A stretch of DNA of 64,000 nt from Pseudactinotalea sp. HY158. GTDB taxonomy: Bacteria > Actinomycetota > Actinomycetes > Actinomycetales > Beutenbergiaceae. The notes below the pieces were generated by a model. It was not told the origin of the DNA. It was given only the letters and a program-made list of their open reading frames with translations, and did no database searches. Location: the NCBI RefSeq assembly GCF_009660225.1, contig NZ_CP045920.1, positions 124,001 through 188,000 of the forward strand. The letters are read 5' to 3'. The translations under genes and the position numbers were made by a program. Shown piece after piece: positions 49,801 to 57,991 of this stretch (position 1 is its first letter; every line of letters begins with the position of its first letter).

Positions 49801-51175
49801 GGCGGATGCAGATGCCCGGCGCGACCCGCCCCGAGCGCCCGGAGCGCTGATTCGCGCTCGCCTGGGAGATCGGCTCGATCGGGAGGCGCTGCACCTTCGT
49901 CCGCGTGGAATAGCGGGAGATGCGCGCCGTGCCCGGGTCGACCACGTAGCGGATGCCCGGCACCGTGAGCGAGGTCTCGGCGACGTTCGTGGCGAGCACG
50001 ACCCGCCGGGCGGTGTGGGCCTCGAATACGCGATGCTGCTCGGCCGCGGAGAGCCGCGCGTACAGCGGGAGCACCTCGACGGCGCTGGCCGCGTGGGCGC
50101 TCGAGCGCGCCTCGCCCGGGCGCCGGTAGCGCGGGCCGAGGTGATCGGCGAGCGCCTCGGTCGCATCGCGGATCTCGCGCTCGCCGGAGCAGAACACGAG
50201 CACATCGCCCGGCCCGGCCGCCATGAGCTCGTCCACCGCCCGGCAGATCGCGCTCGGCTGGTCGAGGTCGTCGTCCGCCCAGGACTGCTCTCCGGCGCCG
50301 CCGCCGGCCTCGTCGCCGGCCTCGCCGGTGCCCGACTCGTCGTCGGTGTCGGGCACGAGCGGCCGGTAGCGCAGCTCGACCGGGTAGGTGCGGCCGGTCA
50401 CCTCGATCACCGGCGCCGGCCGGCCGGGTGCGCCGAAGTGCTCGGCGAAGCGCTCGGAGTCGATCGTGGCGGAGGTGATGATCACCTTGAGGTCGGGGCG
50501 CTTGGGCAGCAGCGAGCGCAGGTACCCGAGGAGGAAGTCGATGTTGAGGGAGCGCTCGTGCGCCTCGTCGACGATGATCACCTGATAGGCGCGCAGCAGC
50601 GGGTCGCGCTGGATCTCCGCGAGCAGGATCCCGTCGGTCATGAGCTTGACGAGCGTGCCCTCGCTCAACCGGTCGGTGAAGCGGACCTGGTATCCCACGG
50701 CGTCGCCGAGGGTGCCCCCGAGCTCCTCGGCGATCCGGTCCGCCACGGTCCGGGCCGCGAGCCGGCGGGGCTGGGTGTGGCCGATCGTGCCGTCGATGCC
50801 GTAACCGAGGTCGAGGCAGATCTTCGGCAGCTGGGTGGTCTTGCCCGAGCCGGTCTCCCCGGCCACGATGACCACCTGGTGCTCCTTGATGGCGGCCGCG
50901 ATGTCGTCGCGCCGGGCCGACACCGGCAGGTCCTCGGGATAGGTGACCGTCGGCAGCGCGGCGCGCCGGGCTGCGAGCACCCGTTCGCTCGGCGGCCGAT
51001 GACCGGAGCGGCGGTGGTCGACTCCGCCTACTCCGCGGGTGCCGGCGCGCGATCGTCCGCCCCGCCGCGGACGGTTGCCGCGTCGGCCCGCCCCGCCGGC
51101 CTGGTCGCGGGGGCCGTCGGAGCCGCCGGGCCGGGTCGGGCCCTGGTCCGCGGTGCCGTGGTCGGAGGTGCTCAC
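46823..51175 (-). CDS. hrpA: ATP-dependent RNA helicase HrpA
   Basis: A DEAH-box helicase of 1450 residues (E. coli HrpA has 1300). Walker A is GETGSGKTTQLPK (G106-T113), DEAH is in IIVDEAHERSLNIDF, motif III ITSATID, and motif VI ASANQRSGRSGRVAPG. The HA2/OB and HrpA-specific C-terminal domains follow (SHLAKKPPAWVMAAELVETS; YWSTKHGAAMAREKVLLYG). An inserted low-complexity segment (GPSGDAADGNDPGGPAGTAE...) lies before the C-terminal quarter, and the N-terminus is a disordered Gly/Arg-rich tail. Start is GTG 51175. HrpA resolves stalled, collided ribosomes in E. coli. Confidence 0.95.
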   Translation of the reverse strand: MSTSDHGTADQGPTRPGGSDGPRDQAGGAGRRGNRPRRGGRSRAGTRGVGGVDHRRSGHRPPSERVLAARRAALPTVTYPEDLPVSARRDDIAAAIKEHQVVIVAGETGSGKTTQLPKICLDLGYGIDGTIGHTQPRRLAARTVADRIAEELGGTLGDAVGYQVRFTDRLSEGTLVKLMTDGILLAEIQRDPLLRAYQVIIVDEAHERSLNIDFLLGYLRSLLPKRPDLKVIITSATIDSERFAEHFGAPGRPAPVIEVTGRTYPVELRYRPLVPDTDDESGTGEAGDEAGGGAGEQSWADDDLDQPSAICRAVDELMAAGPGDVLVFCSGEREIRDATEALADHLGPRYRRPGEARSSAHAASAVEVLPLYARLSAAEQHRVFEAHTARRVVLATNVAETSLTVPGIRYVVDPGTARISRYSTRTKVQRLPIEPISQASANQRSGRSGRVAPGICIRLYSRRDFDSRPEYTEPEILRTSLASVILQMTALGLGDIATFGFVDPPDSRAIRDGVQLLQELRALEEAAPHEPGPHRLTDVGRKLAQLPIDPRLGRMLVEAERLGCVREVMIIVSGLSVQDVRERPAEHQQAADEKHRRFADPTSDFLSMLALWDYLKEQQAALSGSAFRRLVKSEFLHYLRIREWQDVHAQLRQLAKPLGLTVHARGDATDPDRVHQALLAGLLSHIGSWDERRREFAGARGTRFVVFPGSHLAKKPPAWVMAAELVETSRLFARQVARIQPEWAEELGAHLVKRSYSEPYWSTKHGAAMAREKVLLYGVAIVADRPVPLARVDGALAREMFARHALVEGQWRSRHAFLDRNAELLAGAEDLAARTRRPEIVADPEALVEFYLARLPESATTARHFDSWWKKARRTDPDLLTFTPELLTPGAETLDTDAFPEQWHQGDLTLPLTYQFSPGQDADGVTVHIPIAVLPRVRPGGFDWLVPGMIEELTIATIRALPKRVRVQLVPAPDTARLIVAALPDARAAAEGAAPGAAGPSFAEAFAAAARRVRGVEVPVADIDPSKLPAHLRMTFRVHTERSGHRALLSEGPDLAALQHELARESGEAVRTAVRTALTEARRRAGKSDVPTPAELADPAGPSGDAADGNDPGGPAGTAEEGGDAPGPVTGPIEQAPLTAWPATAAGEPWGELPGVVSTRLGTVTGGAPGTVGTAGGAQVRGYPAIVHESAGTGPGQIALRILSEEAAQAPAHRDGVLHLLATTLALPTNRVTSRWSPAEALTLAGGPDRSTAALVSDLHIAAIRRLSAGADLAGVRTAAAFARRQQQLRDGLEDEIYAVARLVTAILTQARATEKTITATTSLALLDTLTDVKAQVAALLAPGFVASTPAERLPHLGRYLAAAEHRVRKAAQNPRADADKAWIVGELTEAWWAATQAATHGPSPDPGRREALAAVRWQLEELRVSFFAQQLGTVGTVSEKRIRRALAEA

Positions 51176-51299
51176 AACGGGTCATTCTCGCAGGTCGCGC
51201 GAGCTGATACTCCGGTGAGCCCACCGGTGCGATGCTCTCCCGGTTCCGCAAGCGACGGTCTGCTGGATCGGTGCCGGTGCCGGTCCGTCATGACTAAGT

Positions 51300-51329
51300 C
51301 TTGTTTTCGTGGCTGCCTGAGAAAACAAG
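51300..51329. repeat. AT-rich inverted repeat upstream of hrpA
   Basis: CTTGTTTTC (51300-51308) and GAAAACAAG (51321-51329), a 9-bp perfect stem with a 12-nt loop. It lies between hrpA and the truncated RecG-like gene; it may end transcripts from the latter or be an operator. The AT content is unlike its surroundings. Confidence 0.5.
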
Positions 51330-51382
51330 GGTCTATGGCTGTGACCTGCGCGGATACATCCTGACATGTGTAGAGACCTTGC

Positions 51383-52156
51383 TTAGTTGCGCTCTCGTCC
51401 CGGGTGGTAAACAAGCTCCCAGCGAGGCTTCTGCTGCGTGCCGCAGTTGCGGATCTCACCCGCCCGCCGCATCTTGGTCAGCAGGTTCGAGACCTTGGAT
51501 CGACGTTGCTGCTCGGTCAACGCTTCTGGAAGGGACTTGGCGAGTACGTCGTCGATCTCGTGACGCGTCGCGTGGCCGTACTCGCTGAGCAACTCCCGAA
51601 TAAGGAGCGCGTAATGCTTCTCCTGGGAGCGAGTCCGAATGAACTCAGCTTGATTTCCTGTGGCAGCCGCGACGCGAGAGGTGACGCGAAGGTTCGGTGT
51701 TCTCCCTTCGATGAGTCCGGCCCGACGCAGTCTGGCGACGGCTTCGACGGGAAGTGGTTGGTTTTCCTGGACCCGGTCCAGGGCGACGACATCACCCAAC
51801 GGAAGATCGGGACGTGACATGAGGAGCTGACCGTAGTCCCCGTTCAACTCGGCGCCGTAGATCGTCAACCTCACCGCCCCCCGGCTCAGGTCGTAGTCCG
51901 GTAGTGGCAGGAATCGCTTCCGTTGCGACTGGTGGATCTGCTGGATCCCGTAACCCATGTGGTCGATCATGTTCAGCTCGGTCATCGCGTCCACCAGGAA
52001 CGGGTTCCGGTACCGGCGCGGTGTCCGATCCGCGAGAAGGTAGTCCTCCGGCAGCCCATCGATGAAGCCACCATCATTCTCGAGGATCACGCGGTCCTTG
52101 AGTTCGGTCACGACGATTCGCGCGCCGGTCGAGTAGTCGGCATGGGCGATCGCGCC
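51383..52156 (-). pseudogene. RecG-like/AlbA-type ATP-binding regulator, N-terminally truncated
   Basis: The remaining part holds the C-terminal half of an AlbA_2/HATPase_c_4 protein: AIAHADYSTGARIVVTELKD, VILENDGGFIDGLPEDYLLA, RYRNPFLVDAMTELNMIDHM and GYGIQQIHQSQRKRFLPLPD, then wHTH-like segments to the end. Homologues carry about 250 more N-terminal residues. Upstream of AIAHADYS the reading frame continues only as antisense of arcA, so the gene is cut at about 52149-52157. Low GC compared with neighbours suggests foreign origin. Confidence 0.75.
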
Positions 52157-53186
52157 GAATTCGTGAACAAGCTGACCAACCGCGGCGTCGAGGTGGTCGA
52201 ACTCCACGACCTGCTCGCCCGGACCCTCGACGTGCCCGGCGCGCGCGTTCCTCGAGGGCCTCGGCTCGCGGGAGCTGGCCGAGTTCCTCATCGGCGGCCT
52301 CGCCACGAACGACCTGCCGGAGGAGGTGCGCTCGCCCTATGTCGCCCTCGCCCGGGAGTCGCTCGGCGGCCGCGAGTACCTCATGCGGCCGCTGTCGAAC
52401 ACCCTCTACACCTGCGACACCACCTGCTGGCTGTACGGCGGCGTGACCCTCAACCCGCTCTACTGGCCGGCCCGCCACGACGAGACTCTGCTGTACAAGC
52501 TCATCTACACCTTCCACCCCGACTTCACCGGCGCCACGATCTGGTGGGGCGATCCGGAGCAGGACTGGGGCCAGGCGACGTTCGAGGGCGGGGTGTTCGA
52601 GGGCGGGGACGTCATGCCGATCGGCAACGGCGTCGTGCTCGTCGGGATGAGCGAGCGCACATCCCGGCAGGCGATCACCCAGGTCGCCTCCGCGCTCTTC
52701 TCCCGCGGCGCAGCCGAGCGGGTCATCGTCGCCGGCATGCCGAAGTTGCGGTCGGCCATGCACCTGGACACCGTGTTCACGTTCGCCGACCGCGACGTCG
52801 TCACCTACTTCCCCTCGATCGTCGACGGCATCCACGCCTTCTCGCTGCGGCCCGCCGACGAGGGCGGCGGCGTGCACCTGACCGACGAAGGCGACCGGCG
52901 CTTCCTCGACGTCGTCGCCGGTTCCCTCGGCCTCGACCGGTTCAACGAGGTGCCCACCGGCGGCGACGTGTACGAGTCCGAGCGCCAGCAGTGGGACAGC
53001 GGCAACAACGCCGTCGCCATCGAACCCGGGGTCGTGGTCACCTACGACCGGAACACCCGCACGAACTCGCTGCTGCGCAAGGCCGGGATCGAGGTCGTCA
53101 CGATCGTCGGCGCCGAGCTCGGCCGCGGCCGCGGCGGCGGTCATTGCGTGACCTGCCCGATCGTGCGCGATCCGATCGACTGCTGA
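52157..53186 (+). pseudogene. arcA: Arginine deiminase, 5'-truncated with internal deletion
   Basis: The C-terminal two thirds of ArcA are clear: [76 protein letters not shown] and the catalytic Cys region [20 protein letters not shown]. The left part starts mid-gene at [20 protein letters not shown]. At [21 protein letters not shown] about 25 codons are missing and the frame shifts. The catalytic Cys is kept, but the N-terminal substrate-binding part is gone, so no active enzyme is expected. Truncation coincides with that of the divergent RecG-like gene. Confidence 0.85.
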
Positions 53187-53193
53187 TCCAGGC

Positions 53194-53280
53194 GTATGGA
53201 CGGCGTCGCCCGGCTTCGGCTCGGGCGGCGCCGTCGCGAGAGGCGAGCTGGTCGCCCGACTCGGGCCGCGTCGTCCATAC
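53194..53280. terminator. Inverted repeat ending GCGTCGTCCATAC
   Basis: GTATGGACG (53194-53202) pairs with CGTCCATAC (53272-53280), enclosing GC-rich smaller stems. It lies between convergent arcA and the ABC permease gene. The last 13 bases recur at the terminator at 61895-61940. Confidence 0.55.
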
Positions 53281-53297
53281 TCCGGCTCGGCCGCGGA

Positions 53298-54329
53298 TCA
53301 GCGGTCCTTGGCCAGGTCGGTGGGCCGGCGAACGGCCAGGTCTGCCGTGGCGATGAGGGTGACCAGGGCCCAGGTGCCGGCCATCGTCAGGCCCCACAGC
53401 ACCGAGGTGCCGGGGTCGAGCAGGTGAGCGCGCAACGTGAGGGCGGCTGCCGTGGCGGAGGTGGCGGCGGCGCCGGTGATGGTGAGGATCTCGAGGGTGA
53501 GAAGTTGGAGCATGGAGGCGCGTGCGGTGCCGGAGAGTCGGTAGACGGCCAACTCGCTCGTGCGCAACCGGTAGCCGATGACGGTGGCGACGGCGCCCAG
53601 CAGGCCGAGCAGCAGTGGCAGGAATCGGGCGGGACGGGCAAGGAACGCCTCGACCGGGTCGCTCGTCACCCGGAGAGCCTCGGTGGCGGTCAACGGCCCG
53701 CCGGCGACGTCGAGCGCGGCGAGGTGCACAGGGGCGATGGTGGCGGCGTCGAGGAAGTGGTCGAGCACGGCAAGGCAGTACGGCCCGCTCGTGTCGTCGG
53801 GGCCCAGCGCGAGGAAGACCGAGTGACTGGCACCGAGCCCCTCGCGCTGCTCGGTCACGGTCTGGGCGTCGAGCAGGGTTTGGTCGATGCGCGTGCGGAA
53901 GGTGCCGGCGCGGTCGATGATCGGGGCGCCGATGACCGCGTCGGTGTGCGCGAGCTGGGGCAGCAGGGTGGTCGAGGCGCGGCGCGTCATGATCTCGATC
54001 GCCCCGGGTTCGAGTGATCGTTCGACCGGGTCGGTGACCAGCCCCGCGGCGAGCACCCCGGGCTGAGCGGTGAGCGATTCGCAGGAGGCGCGGGTGATGC
54101 TTACCGGTTGACCCGCGGCCGACGAGGCGTAGGCGGCGACGCCGCGCCCGCGCGCGGCCAGGTCGTCGAGGTCTGTGCGCAGCGCGGCGGTCTCGATGGC
54201 CGCGAAGGCCACGGCGCCCGCACCGAGCAGGACGGCGAGCAGCAGCATCGGGGCCATCCGCGCGCCGTGTCCGAGCACGTTGCGCACCGCCTCCCGCGCC
54301 AGGTACCGCAGCCGCCAGCCGTCACTCAT
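53298..54329 (-). CDS. FtsX/MacB-like ABC transporter permease
   Basis: Membrane subunit of an exporter-type ABC system. A first helix (MAPMLLLAVLLGAGAVAFAA) is followed by an extracellular domain of about 180 residues, then three helices (FLPLLLGLLGAVATVIGY, LLTLEILTITGAAATSATAA, WGLTMAGTWALVTLIATADL). This four-helix layout is MacB/FtsX-like. 343 residues. ATG 54329 overlaps the ATPase stop by 8 bp. With the ATPase and the HlyD-like adaptor it should form a tripartite-like exporter for the small secreted peptide encoded upstream. Confidence 0.82.
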   Translation of the reverse strand: MSDGWRLRYLAREAVRNVLGHGARMAPMLLLAVLLGAGAVAFAAIETAALRTDLDDLAARGRGVAAYASSAAGQPVSITRASCESLTAQPGVLAAGLVTDPVERSLEPGAIEIMTRRASTTLLPQLAHTDAVIGAPIIDRAGTFRTRIDQTLLDAQTVTEQREGLGASHSVFLALGPDDTSGPYCLAVLDHFLDAATIAPVHLAALDVAGGPLTATEALRVTSDPVEAFLARPARFLPLLLGLLGAVATVIGYRLRTSELAVYRLSGTARASMLQLLTLEILTITGAAATSATAAALTLRAHLLDPGTSVLWGLTMAGTWALVTLIATADLAVRRPTDLAKDR

Positions 54330-54969
54330 GGGAGCCGCCACGCAGGTGCACGGACGCCGTCGCGGCCTCGACGAGGATCGGGTCATGGGTCGCGACGATG
54401 ATCGTCGCCTGCGACACGACGCGGGCGAGGATGTCGGCGACCATGTCGGTGTTGGCAGCATCGAGGTTGGCCGAGGGTTCGTCGGCCAGCACGAGGGGCC
54501 GGCCCGAGGCCAGGGCACGAGCCAGCGCCACGCGCTGCAGCTCGCCGCCCGAGAGACGCCGCGCCTGCTCCGAGGCGCGGTCGGCCAGACCGACCTGGTC
54601 CAGCGCCGTCATCGCCACGGCCCGGGCCCGCGACATCGGGCGCCCGTCGGCCAGGGAGGCGATGAGGACGTTGTCGAGCACGTCGCGTCGCCCCAGAGCG
54701 TTGGACCCCTGGGGCACCCAGGCCACCAGGGCGGCCGAGGGGCGGTGGGGATCGGCGCCGTCGCCGCGGTGGATCTCGACGCGGCCGCGCGCAAGCGGCT
54801 GGTGGCCGGCGATCGCCGCCAGCAGCGACGACTTCCCACTGCCCGACGGACCCACGAGGGCGGTGACGTGCCCCGCCTCGAACGACGCGCTCAGTCCGGA
54901 GAAGACGGTGTCATCGCCGAAGGCGATCGCCGCGTCGTGCACCTCGACCCGCACGGCCTCAGCACTCAC
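54322..54969 (-). CDS. ABC transporter ATP-binding protein (LolD/MacB type)
   Basis: Walker A VGPSGSGKSSLLAAIAGHQP, signature RRLSGGELQRVALARALA, Walker B PLVLADEPSANLDAANTDM and switch His IIVATHDPILVEAA. The Q-loop is AWVPQGSNAL. 215 residues, the compact size of MacB/LolD ATPases. I chose GTG 54969 (SAEAVRVEVHDAAIAFG), overlapping the adaptor stop by 11 bp; a longer frame from 55038 would duplicate adaptor sequence in another frame. Confidence 0.92.
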   Translation of the reverse strand: MSAEAVRVEVHDAAIAFGDDTVFSGLSASFEAGHVTALVGPSGSGKSSLLAAIAGHQPLARGRVEIHRGDGADPHRPSAALVAWVPQGSNALGRRDVLDNVLIASLADGRPMSRARAVAMTALDQVGLADRASEQARRLSGGELQRVALARALASGRPLVLADEPSANLDAANTDMVADILARVVSQATIIVATHDPILVEAATASVHLRGGSHE

Positions 54970-56026
54970 CGCTACCACCGTCGCGGAGCACGGCGGTCCC
55001 GGCCAGCGCCCGGTCCACCAGGGCGGTGCCCAGCTCATTGCCGTTCGTGAGTTCGCTGAGCGCGATGGTCACGCCATCGGCACCCACGAGGCAGGTGGCG
55101 CCCGCGGCATCGGTGCGCACCGCGCTCGCCGGCACGACGCCGCGTTCGACCGGCTCGGCCAGGGCCACGACGCCACCGCCGTACGCGATCGTGCCCTCCG
55201 GGAGGCTGCCCGATGCGCCCATCTCACCGGCGCCAGTGATGTCTCCTCGCGTGGCCAGTTCGGCCAGCTCCTCGGCGAGGTCCACTGCCCGGACCCCGGT
55301 GGGGCGGGCATCGGGGAGATCCAGTTCGACGTCGCGGAAGCGCAGCACGAGCGGCTCGCCGCTGAGCCGGGTCAGGGCGGCGCCCTCCGGGGACGTGATC
55401 GTCACGGCGGCGACCGGCCGGTCGCCCTCGAGCACCGCGGCTCCGGAATCGACGACGTCACCGACCTCGACGAGGTGGGTGACGGTCGGATCGAGCTCGG
55501 GGTGCATCCGGGTGACGTAGGCGGCGCGGAACACCCCGTCGACCCGCACCCCCAGATCGTCCTGGAGCGCTCGGACCGCCGCCCGGACACTCTCGCCGTA
55601 GCGGTCGTCGGCCGCGTGCTCATCGAGCAGTCCCAGCGTGACGAGGAAATCGGCGAGACCTGCGACGTCCTCACCCCGATCCCCGTAGCTCAGGTCGCGG
55701 AACAGCGGGTAGCCGAGGTAGGCGAGCACCGGCACACCGTCGATGGAGAATAACTGGTCCCCGACTTCCACGGGTCCGGGTGCGCGCAGCGTGGTCACGG
55801 TGCCGCCGATCGGTGCGGTGGCGACCACCGGCTCGGCGTGTCGGACCTGGACCTCGACGGAGGTGGCATTGTCGATCGAGCGGCTGCCGACGGTCACCAC
55901 AGCGGGTGGATCGACACTCACGCTCGCCTCCTCCCGCTGCGAGGCCAGCGGCACCGCCACCACCACGGCGGCGATGGGGATCACCCACAGGGCGGCGATG
56001 ATCACGATCCGCCATACGGAACGCAT
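54959..56026 (-). CDS. HlyD-like adaptor with peptidoglycan-binding domain
   Basis: An N-terminal membrane anchor (WRIVIIAALWVIPIAAVVVA), a lipoyl/barrel-sandwich part (APIGGTVTTLRAPGPVEVGD), and an inserted PG_binding_1 domain (LSYGDRGEDVAGLADFLVTL ... VRAAVRALQDDLGVRVDGVF). The second half of the adaptor closes with ALAEPVERGVVPASAVRTDA. About 355 residues; start ATG 56026 (a GTG just before it is also possible). It probably links the ABC exporter to the cell wall. Such adaptors accompany bacteriocin exporters in actinomycetes; the cargo here is inferred from the neighbouring peptide. Confidence 0.82.
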   Translation of the reverse strand: MRSVWRIVIIAALWVIPIAAVVVAVPLASQREEASVSVDPPAVVTVGSRSIDNATSVEVQVRHAEPVVATAPIGGTVTTLRAPGPVEVGDQLFSIDGVPVLAYLGYPLFRDLSYGDRGEDVAGLADFLVTLGLLDEHAADDRYGESVRAAVRALQDDLGVRVDGVFRAAYVTRMHPELDPTVTHLVEVGDVVDSGAAVLEGDRPVAAVTITSPEGAALTRLSGEPLVLRFRDVELDLPDARPTGVRAVDLAEELAELATRGDITGAGEMGASGSLPEGTIAYGGGVVALAEPVERGVVPASAVRTDAAGATCLVGADGVTIALSELTNGNELGTALVDRALAGTAVLRDGGSGEC

Positions 56027-56038
56027 CACGAGCTCACC

Positions 56039-56617
56039 TCACTCACCCCAGGCCAAGCCGCTGTCCAGCCACTGCTCGATGCACGTCTGGCGATCCAGGC
56101 CGGACTCGGCGAAGAGCTTCTCGACCTCCTCGATCGTGGTGCCGGTGTGATGGCCATCGAGCTCCAGGCAGTAGTTCAATGCCTCGAACTCCTCGGTGGC
56201 GTCGGGATGCCCGATCTGCCACGAACCGTCCAATTCCTGCCACTCGCGCCAGTAGCACTCGTCGGCGGTCGGACGCGCTTCCTCCGTGTACTCGTACCAG
56301 ACGAGCGGGCCGTGGCGTGTGACGGATTCGAGGTCGAAGCCGCCGTCACGCACGCAGGCGCGGAATCGCTCGAAGCCGGCGAGGTATTCCTCCTCGGTGA
56401 CAACGGCGTCGGCCAGCGCCGAGGTCTGCTCGGGGCTCATCGGCACGCCCTCCAACTCGCGGATCATCGGCCGCGGGTCGGGATTAGTCACCGCCACGGT
56501 GCCGGGTTCCAATTCGTCGGCCTCGTTCCCGCAGCCGGAGAGGGTCGGCGCGGTGAGGAGCGCGACGGCGGCCAGAGGAATACCGAGCCTTCTGGTCATT
56601 GCTTGTTTCGCGGTCAT
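56039..56617 (-). CDS. Lipoprotein with several cysteines, unknown family
   Basis: A lipoprotein signal (RRLGIPLAAVALLTAPTLSG then the lipobox Cys) leads to a mature part of about 165 residues with further Cys in FRACVRDGG, DECYWREW, NYCLELDG and TCIEQWLDSG. I do not recognise a named family. ATG 56617 has AGAGGG upstream. 192 residues. Its stop lies about 10 bp before the adaptor gene, and it stands between the peptide and exporter genes, so an immunity or export-accessory role is plausible but unproven. Confidence 0.72.
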   Translation of the reverse strand: MTAKQAMTRRLGIPLAAVALLTAPTLSGCGNEADELEPGTVAVTNPDPRPMIRELEGVPMSPEQTSALADAVVTEEEYLAGFERFRACVRDGGFDLESVTRHGPLVWYEYTEEARPTADECYWREWQELDGSWQIGHPDATEEFEALNYCLELDGHHTGTTIEEVEKLFAESGLDRQTCIEQWLDSGLAWGE

Positions 56618-56716
56618 TACATGCCCTCTGAGGTGTCTCTGCTGTCGGTCGCCGTGCACGGCGCTGCCGGGTCTGCGGCGGGAGAACGGGCCCCGGGCCG
56701 CAGAACTGGCGGCGGC

Positions 56717-57063
56717 TCAGCGGTTGAGCGTGAACGTCCCGTAGTTCGCGCCGAAGTGCTGACTCTGGGTGATGTTGGTCGCGAACTGTTCCACCGTCCC
56801 GGACGACTGGTACTTCCATGGCTTCCAGGTCGATCCGCCCGGGTGGACGTAGTGGACTCGGACGCCGATCTGTCCGCAGTTGTTACTGCTCGTCACGGCC
56901 GAGGTGCTGTTGTTGCTACCGAAGATCTGGCCCATGTTCGTGCACTGCCGCGTCGACGACGCCAGGGGCTGGATCGGTGAATCTGCGCTCGCCGCGGTCG
57001 GTACGGCGGCCATGAGCGCAAGGCCAACAACAACTACCCCCCCCTGCGCATCATCCTCTTCAT
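56717..57063 (-). pseudogene. Small secreted peptide, bacteriocin candidate; signal peptide split by a G8 tract
   Basis: The distal frame (from 57013) reads MAAVPTAASADSPIQPLASS, continues with an Asn/Ser-rich part containing two Cys (RQCTNMG, NNCGQIG), and ends QSQHFGANYGTFTLNR. A proximal ATG at 57063 opens MKRMMRRGG and stops at once after the G8 run (57037-57044). With nine Gs the two join into a classic signal peptide, MKRMMRRGGVVVVGLALMAA then VPTAASA before the mature DSPIQ. So the gene is off by one base: phase-variable, inactivated or mis-assembled. Mature peptide about 88 residues. It heads an exporter operon. No known bacteriocin family could be assigned; the C-terminus is faintly lactococcin-972-like. 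Confidence 0.65.
57037..57044. repeat. Homopolymeric C8/G8 tract in a signal-peptide codon run
   Basis: Eight consecutive Gs on the coding (minus) strand; gain of one G restores the frame of the secreted peptide. Confidence 0.85.
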
Positions 57064-57225
57064 GATCGACACTCTTCTCTCCTCTTCTTCGAGTACCCCT
57101 GCTCGCGAGGGGACCGACGTCGACAGTTGACGCCGGTGTCGACCGACCTTATCGAACCGGGAGCGGCCTCGAGTCGAAACGGTGGGCGGGGCTACCGGCC
57201 CGCGCCGGTGAGGTGCCTGTGGGAT

Positions 57226-57909
57226 TCACGCCGCGTCGTCCATCGGCCTCCGGCCGCGCCGGAAGCCCGGCGCCCTCGGGCGGGGCGGCTTCCAACCGGC
57301 GCCCGGCGGAAGCATCCAGCCGCGATGGCGGGCGAGGAGCACGAACGCGGTGCCGACCACGGTCGCGGCGAGGGAACCGAGCGTCACCGCGTCCGTGTAG
57401 GAGAACAGCACCATGACGAGCGCGGCCGCGAACGCGCACGTGGCGTACAGGGGCGTGCCCCCGAGGATTCCGGGGATGCGCCGCAGCACGACGTCTCGGG
57501 TGAAGCCGCCTCCGACCGCCGTGATCACCCCAAGTAGGATCGCGGGCATCGGCCCGAGGCCGGCCCCGAGGGCCTTCTGGGCGCCGACCGTGGCCCACAA
57601 CCCCACAGCGAGGGCGTCGATGGGGGCGAACGCCCTGTCCCAGATCCGGCCCTCGACCCGGATGGCGAACGCGACCCCGGCCCCCACCAGGGCGACGAGC
57701 AGGTACCACGTGTCGGTGAGTGCGACCGGTGGACCCGCCTGCAGCAGCGTATCGCGAATGATGCCGCCGCCGAGCCCCGACAGGATCGCCAGCACCGCGA
57801 AGCCGACCGCGTCGAGCCGGTGGGCGCGGGCGAGCACACCGCCGAGGATCGCGTTGAAGAACACCCCGAGCAGGTCGAGCAGGCGGATGACGTCGTCGAG
57901 GTTCTCCAC
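57226..57909 (-). CDS. TRIC/UPF0126-family cation channel protein
   Basis: Seven hydrophobic helices with two glycine-rich kinks typical of bacterial TRIC channels: AVLAILSGLGGGIIRDTLLQ and LLGVITAVGGGFTRDVVLRR. It opens IRLLDLLGVFFNAILGGVLA. 227 residues with a basic, Arg/Pro-rich C-terminus. Homologues conduct monovalent cations and some are linked to glycine. ATG 57909. Isolated between gaps; no operon partner. Confidence 0.9.
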   Translation of the reverse strand: MENLDDVIRLLDLLGVFFNAILGGVLARAHRLDAVGFAVLAILSGLGGGIIRDTLLQAGPPVALTDTWYLLVALVGAGVAFAIRVEGRIWDRAFAPIDALAVGLWATVGAQKALGAGLGPMPAILLGVITAVGGGFTRDVVLRRIPGILGGTPLYATCAFAAALVMVLFSYTDAVTLGSLAATVVGTAFVLLARHRGWMLPPGAGWKPPRPRAPGFRRGRRPMDDAA

Positions 57910-57991
57910 TCGGGTGGCTCCTCTGCTCCGTCCGGGGCCCGCGGGCGCGTGTGCCCCGCTCAGCCTAGTGCGGGCCCCGACTCATGCCGGT

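Noticed and set aside
46973-51364. Very long open frame (about 1460 codons) antisense to hrpA
   Set aside because: High GC content keeps the opposite strand free of stops. The translation is low-complexity Arg/Gly/Asp-rich with no domain, while hrpA on the minus strand has every DEAH helicase motif.
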